A stretch of DNA of 64,000 bases from Mycobacteriaceae bacterium (GCA_019245755.1 JAFARC010000040.1:1-64000), one strand, 5' to 3'; positions 1 to 7,786 are shown, numbered from the stretch's first letter. Notes: generated by a model from the letters alone, not told the origin. A program made the numbers and translations.

Positions 1-1236
1 TGTGACGCGGTGCCCGCGCCCTGACGCGACACGCGCAGCTTCCAAGCCGGCGGGACCGCCGCCGACCACCACCACATGCTTGGCGTGTGCGGCCCGTGTA
101 GGTTCGAGTTCCCGCTCCTTGCCGGTGCGCGGGTTGACGGCACAGTCGACCGAGAACCGCTGCTCCATCGCGTCTATGCAGTTCTCACATGAAATGCATT
201 TGCGTATCCGGTGTGGCTGGCCGGACCGCAGCTTGTTCGGCAAACTCTCATCGGCCAGCATCGGGCGGCCCATCGCGACGAAGTCGGCGCGGCCGTCCGC
301 GATGATCCGCTCAGCGAGATCGGGATCGTGAATGCGCCCCACGGCGATGACGGGCACGTCGACCACCTGCTTGACCGCCGCGGCCGCTCCGCCGTTCAGC
401 GCATCGCCGTCGTCGGCGGCGTTGACCATCCCGGTCACCAAGCGGTCGATCACCCCGCCGCTGACGTGGAACGCATCGACCCCTGCTGCCGCGAGTTGTG
501 GCGCCAGCTCCGCGGTTTCGTATATCGGCCGGCCACCAGCTACCCGCTCGTAGCCGGAAATGCGCAGCGTAACCGGAAACCCGCCGCCGACCTCGGAGCG
601 GATCGCGGCGAGCGTTTCGAGCACTACCCGGATCCGGCCTTTCGCCGAATCGCCACGGTAATCGTCGGTGCGCCTGTTGCGCTGCGGGGCAAGGAAAGAG
701 CCGAGGAACATGTACCCGTGCGCGGCGTGCAGTTCGATCCCGTCATAGCCGGCCTGCACCGCACGCCGGGCCGCAGCCTTGAACCGATCGATGATTTCGG
801 CGATCTGGCCCGAGGTGGCCTCGGCCGACGGGCGTCCGGTCAGATACGACGGTATGACCGACGGGCCCAGCGACGTGACGTTGTGCAGCTCCGGTCCCAG
901 CCCGTCGGGACCGGCGTGCACGATCTGCGGCTGGATCTTGGCGCCATGCTCATGGACAGCATCGACCAGCGCCCGGTGCGCCGGCACTGCGGCGTCGGTG
1001 CCCAGATGAAGACCGCTCGGTGTTTCCGGGTGTTTGTCATCGATCCCCGTGGCGCCCACGGTGATCAGGCCCACCCCGCCGCGCGCACGTGCCACGAAGT
1101 AGTCGCGTGTGCGCGCGGACGGCAGCCCGTCGGGCGTGCCGTACATCGTCTCCATCGGGGACATCACCAGCCGGTTCCGTACAGCCATGGTGCCGATACG
1201 TCCCGGCCGCAGCAGGTTCGGGAACGAGGTGGTCAA
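1..1236 (-). CDS. NADH:flavin oxidoreductase, 2,4-dienoyl-CoA reductase (FadH) type, 3' end outside window
   Basis: Probably an FMN/FAD/4Fe-4S enoate reductase using NAD(P)H on an unsaturated acyl-CoA or related substrate. About 412 N-terminal residues are visible: an old-yellow-enzyme barrel start (TMAVRNRLVMSPMETMYG), the active-site region ELHAAHGYMFLGSF, a CISCENC cluster motif with a later Cys, and the start of an FAD-binding Rossmann fold (VVVGGGPAGLEAA). The layout implies a full protein of roughly 650 residues. The chosen start is TTG at 1236, which overlaps the TGA of the upstream remnant as TTGA; no ATG or GTG lies between that point and the in-frame stop further upstream. It is last in the visible minus-strand operon. 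The substrate is inferred from family only. Confidence 0.88.
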   Translation of the reverse strand, partial: MTTSFPNLLRPGRIGTMAVRNRLVMSPMETMYGTPDGLPSARTRDYFVARARGGVGLITVGATGIDDKHPETPSGLHLGTDAAVPAHRALVDAVHEHGAKIQPQIVHAGPDGLGPELHNVTSLGPSVIPSYLTGRPSAEATSGQIAEIIDRFKAAARRAVQAGYDGIELHAAHGYMFLGSFLAPQRNRRTDDYRGDSAKGRIRVVLETLAAIRSEVGGGFPVTLRISGYERVAGGRPIYETAELAPQLAAAGVDAFHVSGGVIDRLVTGMVNAADDGDALNGGAAAAVKQVVDVPVIAVGRIHDPDLAERIIADGRADFVAMGRPMLADESLPNKLRSGQPHRIRKCISCENCIDAMEQRFSVDCAVNPRTGKERELEPTRAAHAKHVVVVGGGPAGLEAARVASGRGHRVT

Positions 1237-1397
1237 TGGTTCCGCGCGAAGTGGCCGGCGAAGGCCGCCACTGAGGAAAAGTCGGGTGTATAGCGATGTA
1301 GCCCAACGAGTTCAAGGTCGAACCGGTTGATGATGCGTTCGATCATTTCGGTGCCGACATTGCCGGACGCGACCTGGAAGACCCGCAGAGCCGTCAC
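1233..1397 (-). pseudogene. N-terminal remnant of a dihydrodipicolinate-reductase-like oxidoreductase
   Basis: A 54-codon GTG-started frame begins VTALRVFQVASGNVG and continues with LELVGLHRYTPD. This is the Rossmann NAD(P)-binding start typical of the mycobacterial DapB-N-like family, whose members normally run to about 350 residues. Homology fades after about residue 40, and the frame ends in a TGA that overlaps the TTG start of the flavin oxidoreductase. It lies 9 nt after adhB. The rest of the gene is missing, so it cannot be a working dehydrogenase. It may still act as a translational relay between adhB and the reductase. Confidence 0.7.
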
Positions 1398-1406
1398 GTG
1401 GTGCGC

Positions 1407-2534
1407 CTACCGGTCGGCGTCGGTGTAGCGGATGACTCCGCGGATGTTCTTGCCTTGCAGCATGTCCTGGTAGCCCTCGTTGATCTGCTCCAGCTTGTAC
1501 CGGCGGGTGATCATGTCGTCGAGGTTAAGCTTGCCGGCTTTGTACATTGACAGCAGCTGGGGGATGTCGTAGTGCGGGTTGGCGCCGCCGAAGATCGTGC
1601 CCTGCAGATTCTTCTGCAGCAGGGTCAGCATCGCCAGGTTCAGCGTGACCTCGGTGTCGAGCAGGCTGCCGATGGCCGTCAGCACGCAGGTGCCGCCCTT
1701 GGCGGTGATGTTCAGGTAACTGTCGACGTCGTGGCCATCAAGTTCACCGACCGTGACAATCACCTTGCGCGCCATCAGCCCGTAAGTGATCTCCGCGATA
1801 CCCATCAGCGCGGCGTTAATGTCCGGGTAGACGTGGGTCGCCCCGAACTTGAGGGCCTGGTCGCGTTTCCACTCGATGGGGTCGATCGCGAAGATGTAAC
1901 GGGCGCCGGCGTTGACCGCGCCCTGCAGCGCCGACATGCCCACACCCCCGATACCGACGATTGCGACGTCATCACCGGGCCGGATGTCGGCGGTACGGGT
2001 CGCCGAACCGTAGCCGGTGGTCACGCCGCAGCCGACCAGGCACGCCACCTCGAACGGGATGGACGGGTCGATCTTCACCACCGAACTCTTATGCACGACC
2101 ATGTAGGGCGAGAAGGTGCCGAGCAGGGTCATCGGGTAGACGTTGTGGCCGTTGGCCTGGATGCGGAACGTCCCGTCGGACACCGCCGCCCCGTTGAGCA
2201 GGCCCGCGCCCAGGTCGCACAGGTTGCGCAGCCCGGACTGGCAGGACGGACACCTGCCGCACGACGGAATGAACGAGAGCACAACGTGGTCGCCGGGCGC
2301 GAGATCCTCGACACCGGGTCCCACCTCGGTGACGATGCCGGCACCCTCGTGGCCGCCGAGCACCGGGAAGCCCGCCATCGGGATGCCGCCGGTGACCAGA
2401 TGGTGATCGGAGTGGCACATCCCCGCCGCTTCCATCTGGATCTTGACCTCGTCCTTGCAAGGGTCACCGATCTCGATCTCCTCGATCGACCACGGCTGGT
2501 TGAACTCCCAGATGAGAGCGCCTTTGGTCTTCAT
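1407..2534 (-). CDS. adhB: Zinc-dependent NDMA-type alcohol dehydrogenase (AdhB-like)
   Basis: A medium-chain alcohol dehydrogenase of 375 residues, the length I know for M. tuberculosis AdhB (Rv0761c). Catalytic-zinc ligands are Cys40 (GMCHSDHH), His62-Glu63 (GGHEGAG) and probably Cys168. The structural-zinc cysteines are 92, 95, 98 and 106 (SCGRCPSCQ...LC). The NAD-binding glycine motif GIGGVGM is near residue 195. It oxidises alcohols with tightly bound nicotinamide cofactor. In M. tuberculosis the neighbours are a ferredoxin and cyp51; here a 197-bp gap with only a cyp51 scrap separates it from the SDR. A RBS-like gagggac lies just before the ATG. Confidence 0.93.
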   Translation of the reverse strand: MKTKGALIWEFNQPWSIEEIEIGDPCKDEVKIQMEAAGMCHSDHHLVTGGIPMAGFPVLGGHEGAGIVTEVGPGVEDLAPGDHVVLSFIPSCGRCPSCQSGLRNLCDLGAGLLNGAAVSDGTFRIQANGHNVYPMTLLGTFSPYMVVHKSSVVKIDPSIPFEVACLVGCGVTTGYGSATRTADIRPGDDVAIVGIGGVGMSALQGAVNAGARYIFAIDPIEWKRDQALKFGATHVYPDINAALMGIAEITYGLMARKVIVTVGELDGHDVDSYLNITAKGGTCVLTAIGSLLDTEVTLNLAMLTLLQKNLQGTIFGGANPHYDIPQLLSMYKAGKLNLDDMITRRYKLEQINEGYQDMLQGKNIRGVIRYTDADR

Positions 2535-2609
2535 CTAGTCCCTCCACTTGTGGGGTTGTCTGGTGGGCAGCAGGCGCGGGGTGTGACTCGCGCCACGGTG
2601 ACCGTGAGC

Positions 2610-2735
2610 TTACGCGGGGTCTTCCGGTCGGCTACCACAGGGGAACGGGGGATTTACCGAGCGGGAAGTAACCCGACGACCGTGTTCGTCCGCTCCGCCG
2701 GAAACCCGGGCTACGGCTTTGGGGCTGCTCGTCAT
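2610..2735 (-). pseudogene. cyp51: N-terminal remnant of cyp51 (sterol 14-alpha-demethylase)
   Basis: The ATG overlaps the SDR stop as ATGA. It opens a 41-codon frame beginning MTSSPKAVARVSGGADEHG. The block RVSGGxDEHG is the characteristic N-terminus of mycobacterial CYP51, and the position right after the Rv0765c-like SDR is where cyp51 sits in M. tuberculosis. After about 19 residues the similarity ends and the frame runs to an early stop. Nothing of the remaining P450 (about 430 residues), the ferredoxin gene or the Rv0762c counterpart is recognisable before adhB. I read this as the left edge of a deletion that removed three genes. The match is from memory of the family. Confidence 0.72.
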
Positions 2736-3550
2736 GACCACTCCGGAGACTTCAGTTGCTGACGTTCTTCGGGCGCGGACGCAAGCGGTGCCTCCGGCTC
2801 GATCTCCAGCGAGGCGATGAACCCCCCGCGGGGTGTTTCGGCCACGAACGCGATCGCCCTCGCCAGATCTGATGGGCGCAGGAAGTAGTTGTGGCGGCCC
2901 TGACCCCACTTAGCCCAATCCTCGAGCATCGGCGCGATCGCCTCGGGCGGCAGTGACCAGCCCATCCCGGTCATCGTCGGGCCGGGGTGCACGATCGACG
3001 CCCGGACCCCGGTGCCTTCGAGCTCCATCTGCAGATTGGTCACCATCGAGACCAGCGCGGCCTTCGCCGCGCCGTAGGCACCCATGTGAGGGCGCTGACG
3101 CAGCGCGACATCGGAGCCAACGAAGATGACGTCACCGCGCCGGCGTTCCACCATTCCGGGCAGTACCGCGGTGGCCAGCCGGTTGGCGCCTACGAGGTGG
3201 ATTTGGATCTGCGATTCGAAGGTGTCGGTGCTGATCTCGTGGAGGCGGCCGACGAACGTGTCACCCGCACCGGCGACCAGTACCTCGATGTCGCCGAGCT
3301 CATCGGTGGCCCGGTGCACAAAGCCCTTGACGGATTCGGGATCGGTGACGTCGAGCGGAATCGCGATGGCTTCGCCGCCCGCGGCGCGGATCTCGGCGGC
3401 CAACTGTTCACACTTGTCCACCCGGCGGGCGCCCAGCGCGACCGGAAACCCGCGCCGTCCCAGTTCCTCTGCGGTCGCCGCGCCGATGCCCGACGAGGCC
3501 CCAGCCACGATCGAAGGCCGGCGCTTCGGATGCGGTTCGAAGCGCGGCAT
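2732..3550 (-). CDS. Short-chain dehydrogenase/reductase (Rv0765c-like)
   Basis: A classical SDR of 272 residues. It has the cofactor motif GASSGIG at 17-23, the catalytic Ser146 (VGSDVAL) and the Tyr159-x3-Lys163 pair (YGAAK). The sequence closely resembles the M. tuberculosis Rv0765c/Rv3085 group, including LRQRPHMGAYGAAKAALVSM. The start ATG shares one base with the stop of the cyp123 remnant (TGATG), and the stop overlaps the ATG of the cyp51 remnant (ATGA). It is therefore translationally coupled on both sides to broken genes. It probably oxidises or reduces a hydroxyl/keto lipid; the substrate is unknown. Confidence 0.93.
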   Translation of the reverse strand: MPRFEPHPKRRPSIVAGASSGIGAATAEELGRRGFPVALGARRVDKCEQLAAEIRAAGGEAIAIPLDVTDPESVKGFVHRATDELGDIEVLVAGAGDTFVGRLHEISTDTFESQIQIHLVGANRLATAVLPGMVERRRGDVIFVGSDVALRQRPHMGAYGAAKAALVSMVTNLQMELEGTGVRASIVHPGPTMTGMGWSLPPEAIAPMLEDWAKWGQGRHNYFLRPSDLARAIAFVAETPRGGFIASLEIEPEAPLASAPEERQQLKSPEWS

Positions 3551-3996
3551 CAGGCCGCCTCCACCGTGACCGGGAGGCAGGCGAACCCGCGCACATTGCT
3601 GGAACGCACGCGCACCGCAGCAAGGCCTCCGTCGCGATGCAACACGCCGTCGGCGAGCAGCCGGACGCGGGCGCGGTCGGCTTCGGGGACACCCGTCAGC
3701 TCCGAAATCACGTTCATCGGCAGCTTGCCCGCGAACTCGGCGACGAAGTCGAATCTCGTCGACTTTGACACCGGGGTGCGCAGCCGCAAGTGGCCGGGGT
3801 CATCCATCGCGAGAAACGACATGACGCGGTAGGCGTCGCGGTGCCGAGAAAGCGCCCAGAAGTTCAGCTGCTCGTCGTGGTAGAGCGGCGCCTCGTCGCG
3901 AAGCCGTTTACAGGTCGGGTACGGATCTTCGTGAAAGTCGTATTCGTAGGGGTTGAGCACCGGAGCTTGCACCGCCGCTGACCTCGTCTCGGTCAC
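3550..3996 (-). pseudogene. cyp123: cyp123-like cytochrome P450 reduced to 148 codons by in-frame deletions
   Basis: A continuous frame strings together pieces of a P450 normally about 400 residues long. An N-terminal block (LNPYEYDFHEDPYP ... NFWALSRHRD) joins directly to YRVMSFLAMDDPGHLRLRT, then to FDFVAEFAGKLPMNVISEL, then to the C-terminal block VRSSNVRGFACLPVTVE. The I-helix, the ExxR motif and the FxxGxxxCxG haem loop are all absent, so it cannot bind haem. At least three internal deletions occurred and every one preserved the frame. The GTG start overlaps the TetR stop (GTGA), and its stop shares a base with the SDR ATG. The M. tuberculosis equivalent at this place is cyp123 (Rv0766c). 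Confidence 0.85.
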
Positions 3997-4586
3997 CACT
4001 GCGCACCTTCCATGATCAGCGCGATGACGCTGTCGAGCCGGTCTGCCATTTGGTAGTACGTCACCGACTGGGTGCCCGCCTGCACAAGAGCGCCATAGAA
4101 GATCATCTCCAAGGTCGACAAAACGTCCGGCCATGCGCCGGGACCCAGCGCCGACGCGATGCGGCGGCGCACCTCGAGTCCGATCTTGTCGCGCACCTGC
4201 CGCACCTCGGGTTCGTCGCCCATCAGCGCGGTGGTCGCTGCGGCGGCCAACTCCGGCTCGTCGGCCACCAGCAACGCCAACTCGCGGAGCTGAGCAGTGA
4301 CCCGCTGTTGGGTGGTCTGGTTGACGTCGGTGAACAGCGCAACGTTGCGCACCAAGCGCAGGTACGCCTCGGCGACGAGCGCGTTCTTCGACGAAAAATA
4401 CGTGTATGCGGTCGCCGGCGCCACGCCGGCGCGAGCCGCTACGGCGCGCATCGTCAGATCGGAGTAGGAGTTCTCGCGCAGCAATTCGACCGCCGCGTCC
4501 AGCACCTTGCGGACTGTCTCCTCCTGGCGGCGGTTGCGCCGCCGCGCTCCCAAGTCTGTGACAGCGCTCACCGCTTCGCTGGACAT
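3993..4586 (-). CDS. TetR/AcrR family regulator (Rv0767c-like)
   Basis: A 197-residue TetR repressor. The N-terminal helix-turn-helix is clear (VLDAAVELLRENSYSDLTM, then VAARAGVAPATAYTYFSSK), followed by an all-helical ligand domain. It is divergent from the aldehyde dehydrogenase and heads the minus-strand operon. The gap holds two sites sharing the core GACA-N2-TGTC, one across its own ATG, so autorepression plus control of aldA is likely. The inducer is unknown. Its stop overlaps the GTG of the cyp123 remnant. Confidence 0.92.
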   Translation of the reverse strand: MSSEAVSAVTDLGARRRNRRQEETVRKVLDAAVELLRENSYSDLTMRAVAARAGVAPATAYTYFSSKNALVAEAYLRLVRNVALFTDVNQTTQQRVTAQLRELALLVADEPELAAAATTALMGDEPEVRQVRDKIGLEVRRRIASALGPGAWPDVLSTLEMIFYGALVQAGTQSVTYYQMADRLDSVIALIMEGAQW

Positions 4587-4594
4587 GTGTCCAG
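4579..4594. promoter_or_regulatory. Perfect inverted repeat over the TetR start codon, probable operator
   Basis: CTGGACA-TG-TGTCCAG is a perfect 7+7 inverted repeat with a 2-bp centre that covers the ATG of the TetR gene. It shares the core GACA-N2-TGTC with a second site next to the aldA start. Binding here would block the repressor's own transcription or translation initiation. Regulator assignment is inference from position. Confidence 0.55.
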
Positions 4595-4738
4595 AATATA
4601 CCGAATGGCGGCGAGCGGTTCAACTCCTCCGAAAAAATCGTGCTGCTCCTGCGGCTTTGTCCAGAGCCCCACCCGGTGGCCGCGCCGCGGAGCTTGCCAC
4701 CGGCCCTTTTCAGAACTAGTGTCCCGATAAGATAAACA

Positions 4739-4748
4739 GACAGATGTC
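4739..4748. promoter_or_regulatory. Second GACA-N2-TGTC site upstream of aldA
   Basis: GACA-GA-TGTC followed by CAG reproduces the core and the right flank (TGTCCAG) of the site at 4579-4594. It lies 16-25 bp before the ATG of the aldehyde dehydrogenase, in an AT-richer stretch (gataagataaacag) that could be its promoter. It is probably the aldA-side operator of the divergent TetR. Confidence 0.45.
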
Positions 4749-4763
4749 CAGGAGTGGTGTCCG

Positions 4764-6266
4764 ATGACGACGGTTCCTGATTCTCTTCGCGCAAGCGGCA
4801 CGCCGCCGTCCGGCAGGGTGACGGAGCTCCTCATCGACGGTGCGCTGGTGCCGGCTCGCAGCGGCACGTTCGCGACCATCAACCCAGCCACCGAGGAGCT
4901 CCTGGGTGAGGCCGCCGACGGCGACGCGTCCGACATGGATCGCGCGATCGGTGCGGCGCGGGAAGCCTTCGACGAAACCGACTGGTCTCGCGACACGGCC
5001 CTGCGGGTGCAGTGCCTGCGCCAGTTGCGCGATGCGCTCCAGGACGAGATCGAGGATCTGCGCGAGCTCACGGTGGCCGAAGTGGGCACCCCGGTGTCGC
5101 TGACTTATGCCGCGCAGCTGCAGGGACCGGTCGACGACCTGGCCTTCGCCGCCGACCTCGCCGAGAGATACCAGTGGAGCACCGACCTCGGCGAAGCTTC
5201 GCCACTGGGCATCAAGACCAGGCGGACGATCGTGCGCGAACCGTTCGGAGTCGTCGGGGCGGTAACGCCGTGGAACTTCCCGCACCAGATCAATTTCGCC
5301 AAGTTGGGGCCCGCGCTGGCGGCGGGCAACACCGTGGTGTTGAAGCCGGCGCCGGACACGCCATGGTGCGCCGCGGAGGTGGGGCGGATCATCGCCGAGA
5401 ACACCGACTTCCCGCCCGGGGTGGTCAACATCGTCACATCCACCGACCACCGGGTCGGCGCGCAGCTGGCCGAGGATCCCCGGGTCGACCTGGTGTCATT
5501 CACCGGATCGACCGCGACCGGACGGTCGGTCATGGCCGCTGCGGCGCAGACGATCAAGAAGGTGTTCCTCGAACTCGGCGGCAAGTCGGCGTTCATCGTC
5601 CTCGACGACGCCGACCTGGCGACCGCCGCCGCGGTTGCCGCGTTCACCGTCACCACGCACGCCGGGCAGGGCTGCGCGATCACCACCCGGTTGGTCGTGC
5701 CGCGCGAGCGCTACGACGAAGCCGTTGCGGTGGCGACCGGCACGATCGCCGGCATCAAGGTGGGCGATCCCACCGACCCGGCGACGATCTGCGGTCCGCT
5801 GATTTCGGCCAGGCAGCGTGACCGTGTCCAGGCTTACCTCGACCTCGCCATCAAGGAGGGCGGATCGTTCGCCTGCGGCGGCGGCCGGCCGGCCGACCTG
5901 AGCACCGGTTTCTTCATCGAGCCGACGGTGATCACCGGGCTGAGCAACGACGCCCGGGCCGCGCGGGAGGAGATCTTCGGGCCGGTGCTGGTGGTATTGC
6001 CGCACGACGGCGACGCCGATGCCGTGCGTATCGCCAATGATTCGCCGTACGGCCTCTCCGGCACCGTGTACGGTGCCGACCCGGACCGCGCCGGCTGGGT
6101 CGCCGCGCGGCTTCGGGCCGGGACGATCAACCTCAACGGCGGCGTGTGGTATTCGGCCGACGCGCCGTTCGGCGGCTACAAGCAGTCCGGCAATGGCCGC
6201 GAGATGGGCCTGGCGGGGTTCGAGGAGTATCTGGAGACCAAGCTCGTCGCCGAGGGTGTGCCGTAG
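4764..6266 (+). CDS. aldA: NAD(P)-dependent aldehyde dehydrogenase (AldA/Rv0768-like)
   Basis: A 500-residue ALDH oxidising an aldehyde to the acid. Visible signatures are the general-base Glu270 (LELGGKSAFIV), the nucleophile Cys304 (HAGQGCAITTR), the cofactor-fold block GVVGAVTPWNFPHQINFAKL, and the C-terminal APFGGYKQSGNGREMG. It is divergent from the TetR gene with paired operator-like sites between them. A remnant SDR begins directly after its stop codon, and the hydroxyisobutyrate-dehydrogenase-like gene follows. It may act after the alcohol dehydrogenase and SDR of the neighbouring operon on the same alcohol-aldehyde-acid route. Confidence 0.93.
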   Translation: MTTVPDSLRASGTPPSGRVTELLIDGALVPARSGTFATINPATEELLGEAADGDASDMDRAIGAAREAFDETDWSRDTALRVQCLRQLRDALQDEIEDLRELTVAEVGTPVSLTYAAQLQGPVDDLAFAADLAERYQWSTDLGEASPLGIKTRRTIVREPFGVVGAVTPWNFPHQINFAKLGPALAAGNTVVLKPAPDTPWCAAEVGRIIAENTDFPPGVVNIVTSTDHRVGAQLAEDPRVDLVSFTGSTATGRSVMAAAAQTIKKVFLELGGKSAFIVLDDADLATAAAVAAFTVTTHAGQGCAITTRLVVPRERYDEAVAVATGTIAGIKVGDPTDPATICGPLISARQRDRVQAYLDLAIKEGGSFACGGGRPADLSTGFFIEPTVITGLSNDARAAREEIFGPVLVVLPHDGDADAVRIANDSPYGLSGTVYGADPDRAGWVAARLRAGTINLNGGVWYSADAPFGGYKQSGNGREMGLAGFEEYLETKLVAEGVP

Positions 6267-6356
6267 GCGTGGATCGGCAGCGAAAGGGATGACGAGGCGC
6301 GCTGGATCACCGGGCAGATCTTGGACGTCGACGGTGGTCAGATCACCCGGTCCTGA
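6267..6356 (+). pseudogene. C-terminal scrap of an Rv0769-like SDR
   Basis: Directly after the aldA TAG, an open frame of 29 codons ends RWITGQILDVDGGQITRS then TGA. WITGQxxxVDGGQ is the canonical C-terminus of short-chain dehydrogenases. In M. tuberculosis an SDR (Rv0769) of about 248 residues sits exactly between aldA and the next gene. The upstream 220 or so residues and the start codon are gone. The Rossmann and catalytic parts are absent, so no enzyme can be made. It is too short to be found by ordinary gene callers. Confidence 0.75.
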
Positions 6357-6368
6357 AGGAGACAAGCT

Positions 6369-7220
6369 GTGAGGCTGGGCTACATCGGTCTGGGCAACAT
6401 GGGCGCGCCGATGGCGGAGCGCCTGGTGGACTGGCCCGGTGGGCTGACCGTCTACGATGTGCGACCCGAGGCGATGACCCCGCTGGTGGAGGCCGGCGCA
6501 CTTGCCGCACGCAGTCTGGCCGAGGTGGCCGCGGCCGACGTCATCAGCATTACCGTGCTCAACGACCAGCAGGTGCGCGAGGTGGTGGCGGAGCTTTCCG
6601 CTCGTGCGCAGCCGGGCACCGCGATCGCGATCCACTCGACCATCTCCGATCGCACGGCAGTCCAGCTGGCGGACGAACTGGCTCCCAAGCGGATTCACAT
6701 CGTGGATGCACCGATCAGTGGCGGCGCGGCGGCTGCGAAGATAGGCGATCTCGCGGTCATGGTGGGCGCCACGCCGGAGGCGTACGAGCTCGTCAAGGAA
6801 CCGTTCAAGCGATTTGCCGGCCTTATTGTTCACGCCGGTTTACCCGGCGCGGGCACACGAATGAAGTTGGCGCGCAATATGCTGACCTTCACGTCGTATG
6901 CCGCCGCATGCGAGGCACAGCGGCTTGCGCACGAATGTGGGCTGGACATTGTGGCGCTCGGCAAGGTGGTGCGCCACACCGATGCAATCACCGGCGGCCC
7001 CGGCGCGATCATGGTGCGCGACAGTGTCGGCCCACTCGAGCGCGACAGCTTCTTGTATCAGCCGTTCTCCCACACACGCGATCTGGGCGAGAAGGATCTG
7101 GAACTGGCGCTCGCGCTCGGGGAGTCAAATTCCGTGGAACTGCCCCTGGCGGAAACGGCGCTCAAGACGTTGGCGGACGGCCTCGGTGTTCCGCACACCG
7201 CGTCGACCAAAAAGGAGTGA
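6369..7220 (+). CDS. NAD-binding beta-hydroxyacid dehydrogenase (3-hydroxyisobutyrate dehydrogenase family, Rv0770-like)
   Basis: 283 residues with an N-terminal Rossmann motif GLGNMGAPMAERL, the substrate-binding block DAPISGGAAAAKIGDLAVMVG, and the catalytic Lys166 in GAGTRMKLARNML. The family oxidises beta-hydroxyacids such as 3-hydroxyisobutyrate or tartronate semialdehyde relatives. The GTG start is preceded by a good ribosome site (gaaggagac). It follows aldA and the SDR scrap on the same strand and lies 2 nt before the carboxymuconolactone-decarboxylase-like gene, so the three are probably one transcript. Confidence 0.9.
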   Translation: MRLGYIGLGNMGAPMAERLVDWPGGLTVYDVRPEAMTPLVEAGALAARSLAEVAAADVISITVLNDQQVREVVAELSARAQPGTAIAIHSTISDRTAVQLADELAPKRIHIVDAPISGGAAAAKIGDLAVMVGATPEAYELVKEPFKRFAGLIVHAGLPGAGTRMKLARNMLTFTSYAAACEAQRLAHECGLDIVALGKVVRHTDAITGGPGAIMVRDSVGPLERDSFLYQPFSHTRDLGEKDLELALALGESNSVELPLAETALKTLADGLGVPHTASTKKE

Positions 7221-7222
7221 AC

Positions 7223-7663
7223 ATGGAGGAGTTGCGCCGCAAGGGCCTCGAGAAGATGAACGAGGTCTACGGCTGGGAGATGCCGGACATGCCCGGCGAG
7301 TACTTCGCCCTGACCGTCGATCACCTATTCGGCACCATCTGGACGCGGCCGGGTCTGTCGATGCGCGACCGCCGGATGATGGTGGTGGCGGTGGTGACGG
7401 CTCTGCGTCTGGATGACCTACTGGAGGTCCAAGTCAACGCCGTGCTGCAGAACGAGGAACTGACCGAGAGCGAACTGCGTGAGATGGCGGTGTTTTTGAC
7501 CCACTACGTCGGCTTTCCGCTCGGTTCACGGCTCAACGGCGTGGTCGAAAGGGTAACGGCCAAGCGCAAGAAGGCCGAAGCCGCCGGCATCGGCAACGAC
7601 AAGAAGGCCAATGTCAACCAGGCCGTCAAGATGCATACCGGTAAGAGCCTTGGTGAGGAGTAG
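7223..7663 (+). CDS. Carboxymuconolactone decarboxylase family protein (Rv0771-like)
   Basis: A 146-residue alpha-helical protein of the CMD/AhpD-like family. MRDRRMMVVAVVTALRLDDLLEVQVN and the later EMAVFLTHYVGFPLGSRLNGVVERV are typical. No CxxC redox pair is present, so it is a decarboxylase/lactonase-type member rather than AhpD. The ATG follows a strong AAAGGAG. It closes the aldA transcript. In M. tuberculosis purD follows immediately; here about 20 kb of other genes intervene. Confidence 0.85.
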   Translation: MEELRRKGLEKMNEVYGWEMPDMPGEYFALTVDHLFGTIWTRPGLSMRDRRMMVVAVVTALRLDDLLEVQVNAVLQNEELTESELREMAVFLTHYVGFPLGSRLNGVVERVTAKRKKAEAAGIGNDKKANVNQAVKMHTGKSLGEE

Positions 7664-7786
7664 ATACGCCGGCCTATCCCGTGACCAGCTCGCCACACAT
7701 GGCTTGGCGCATCCAGCAATTCGGGCGAGAAGAAATGCTGCCGTTGAGGTCCAGCTTCCACTTCAAACCCCGGCGGTCACTGCCGC

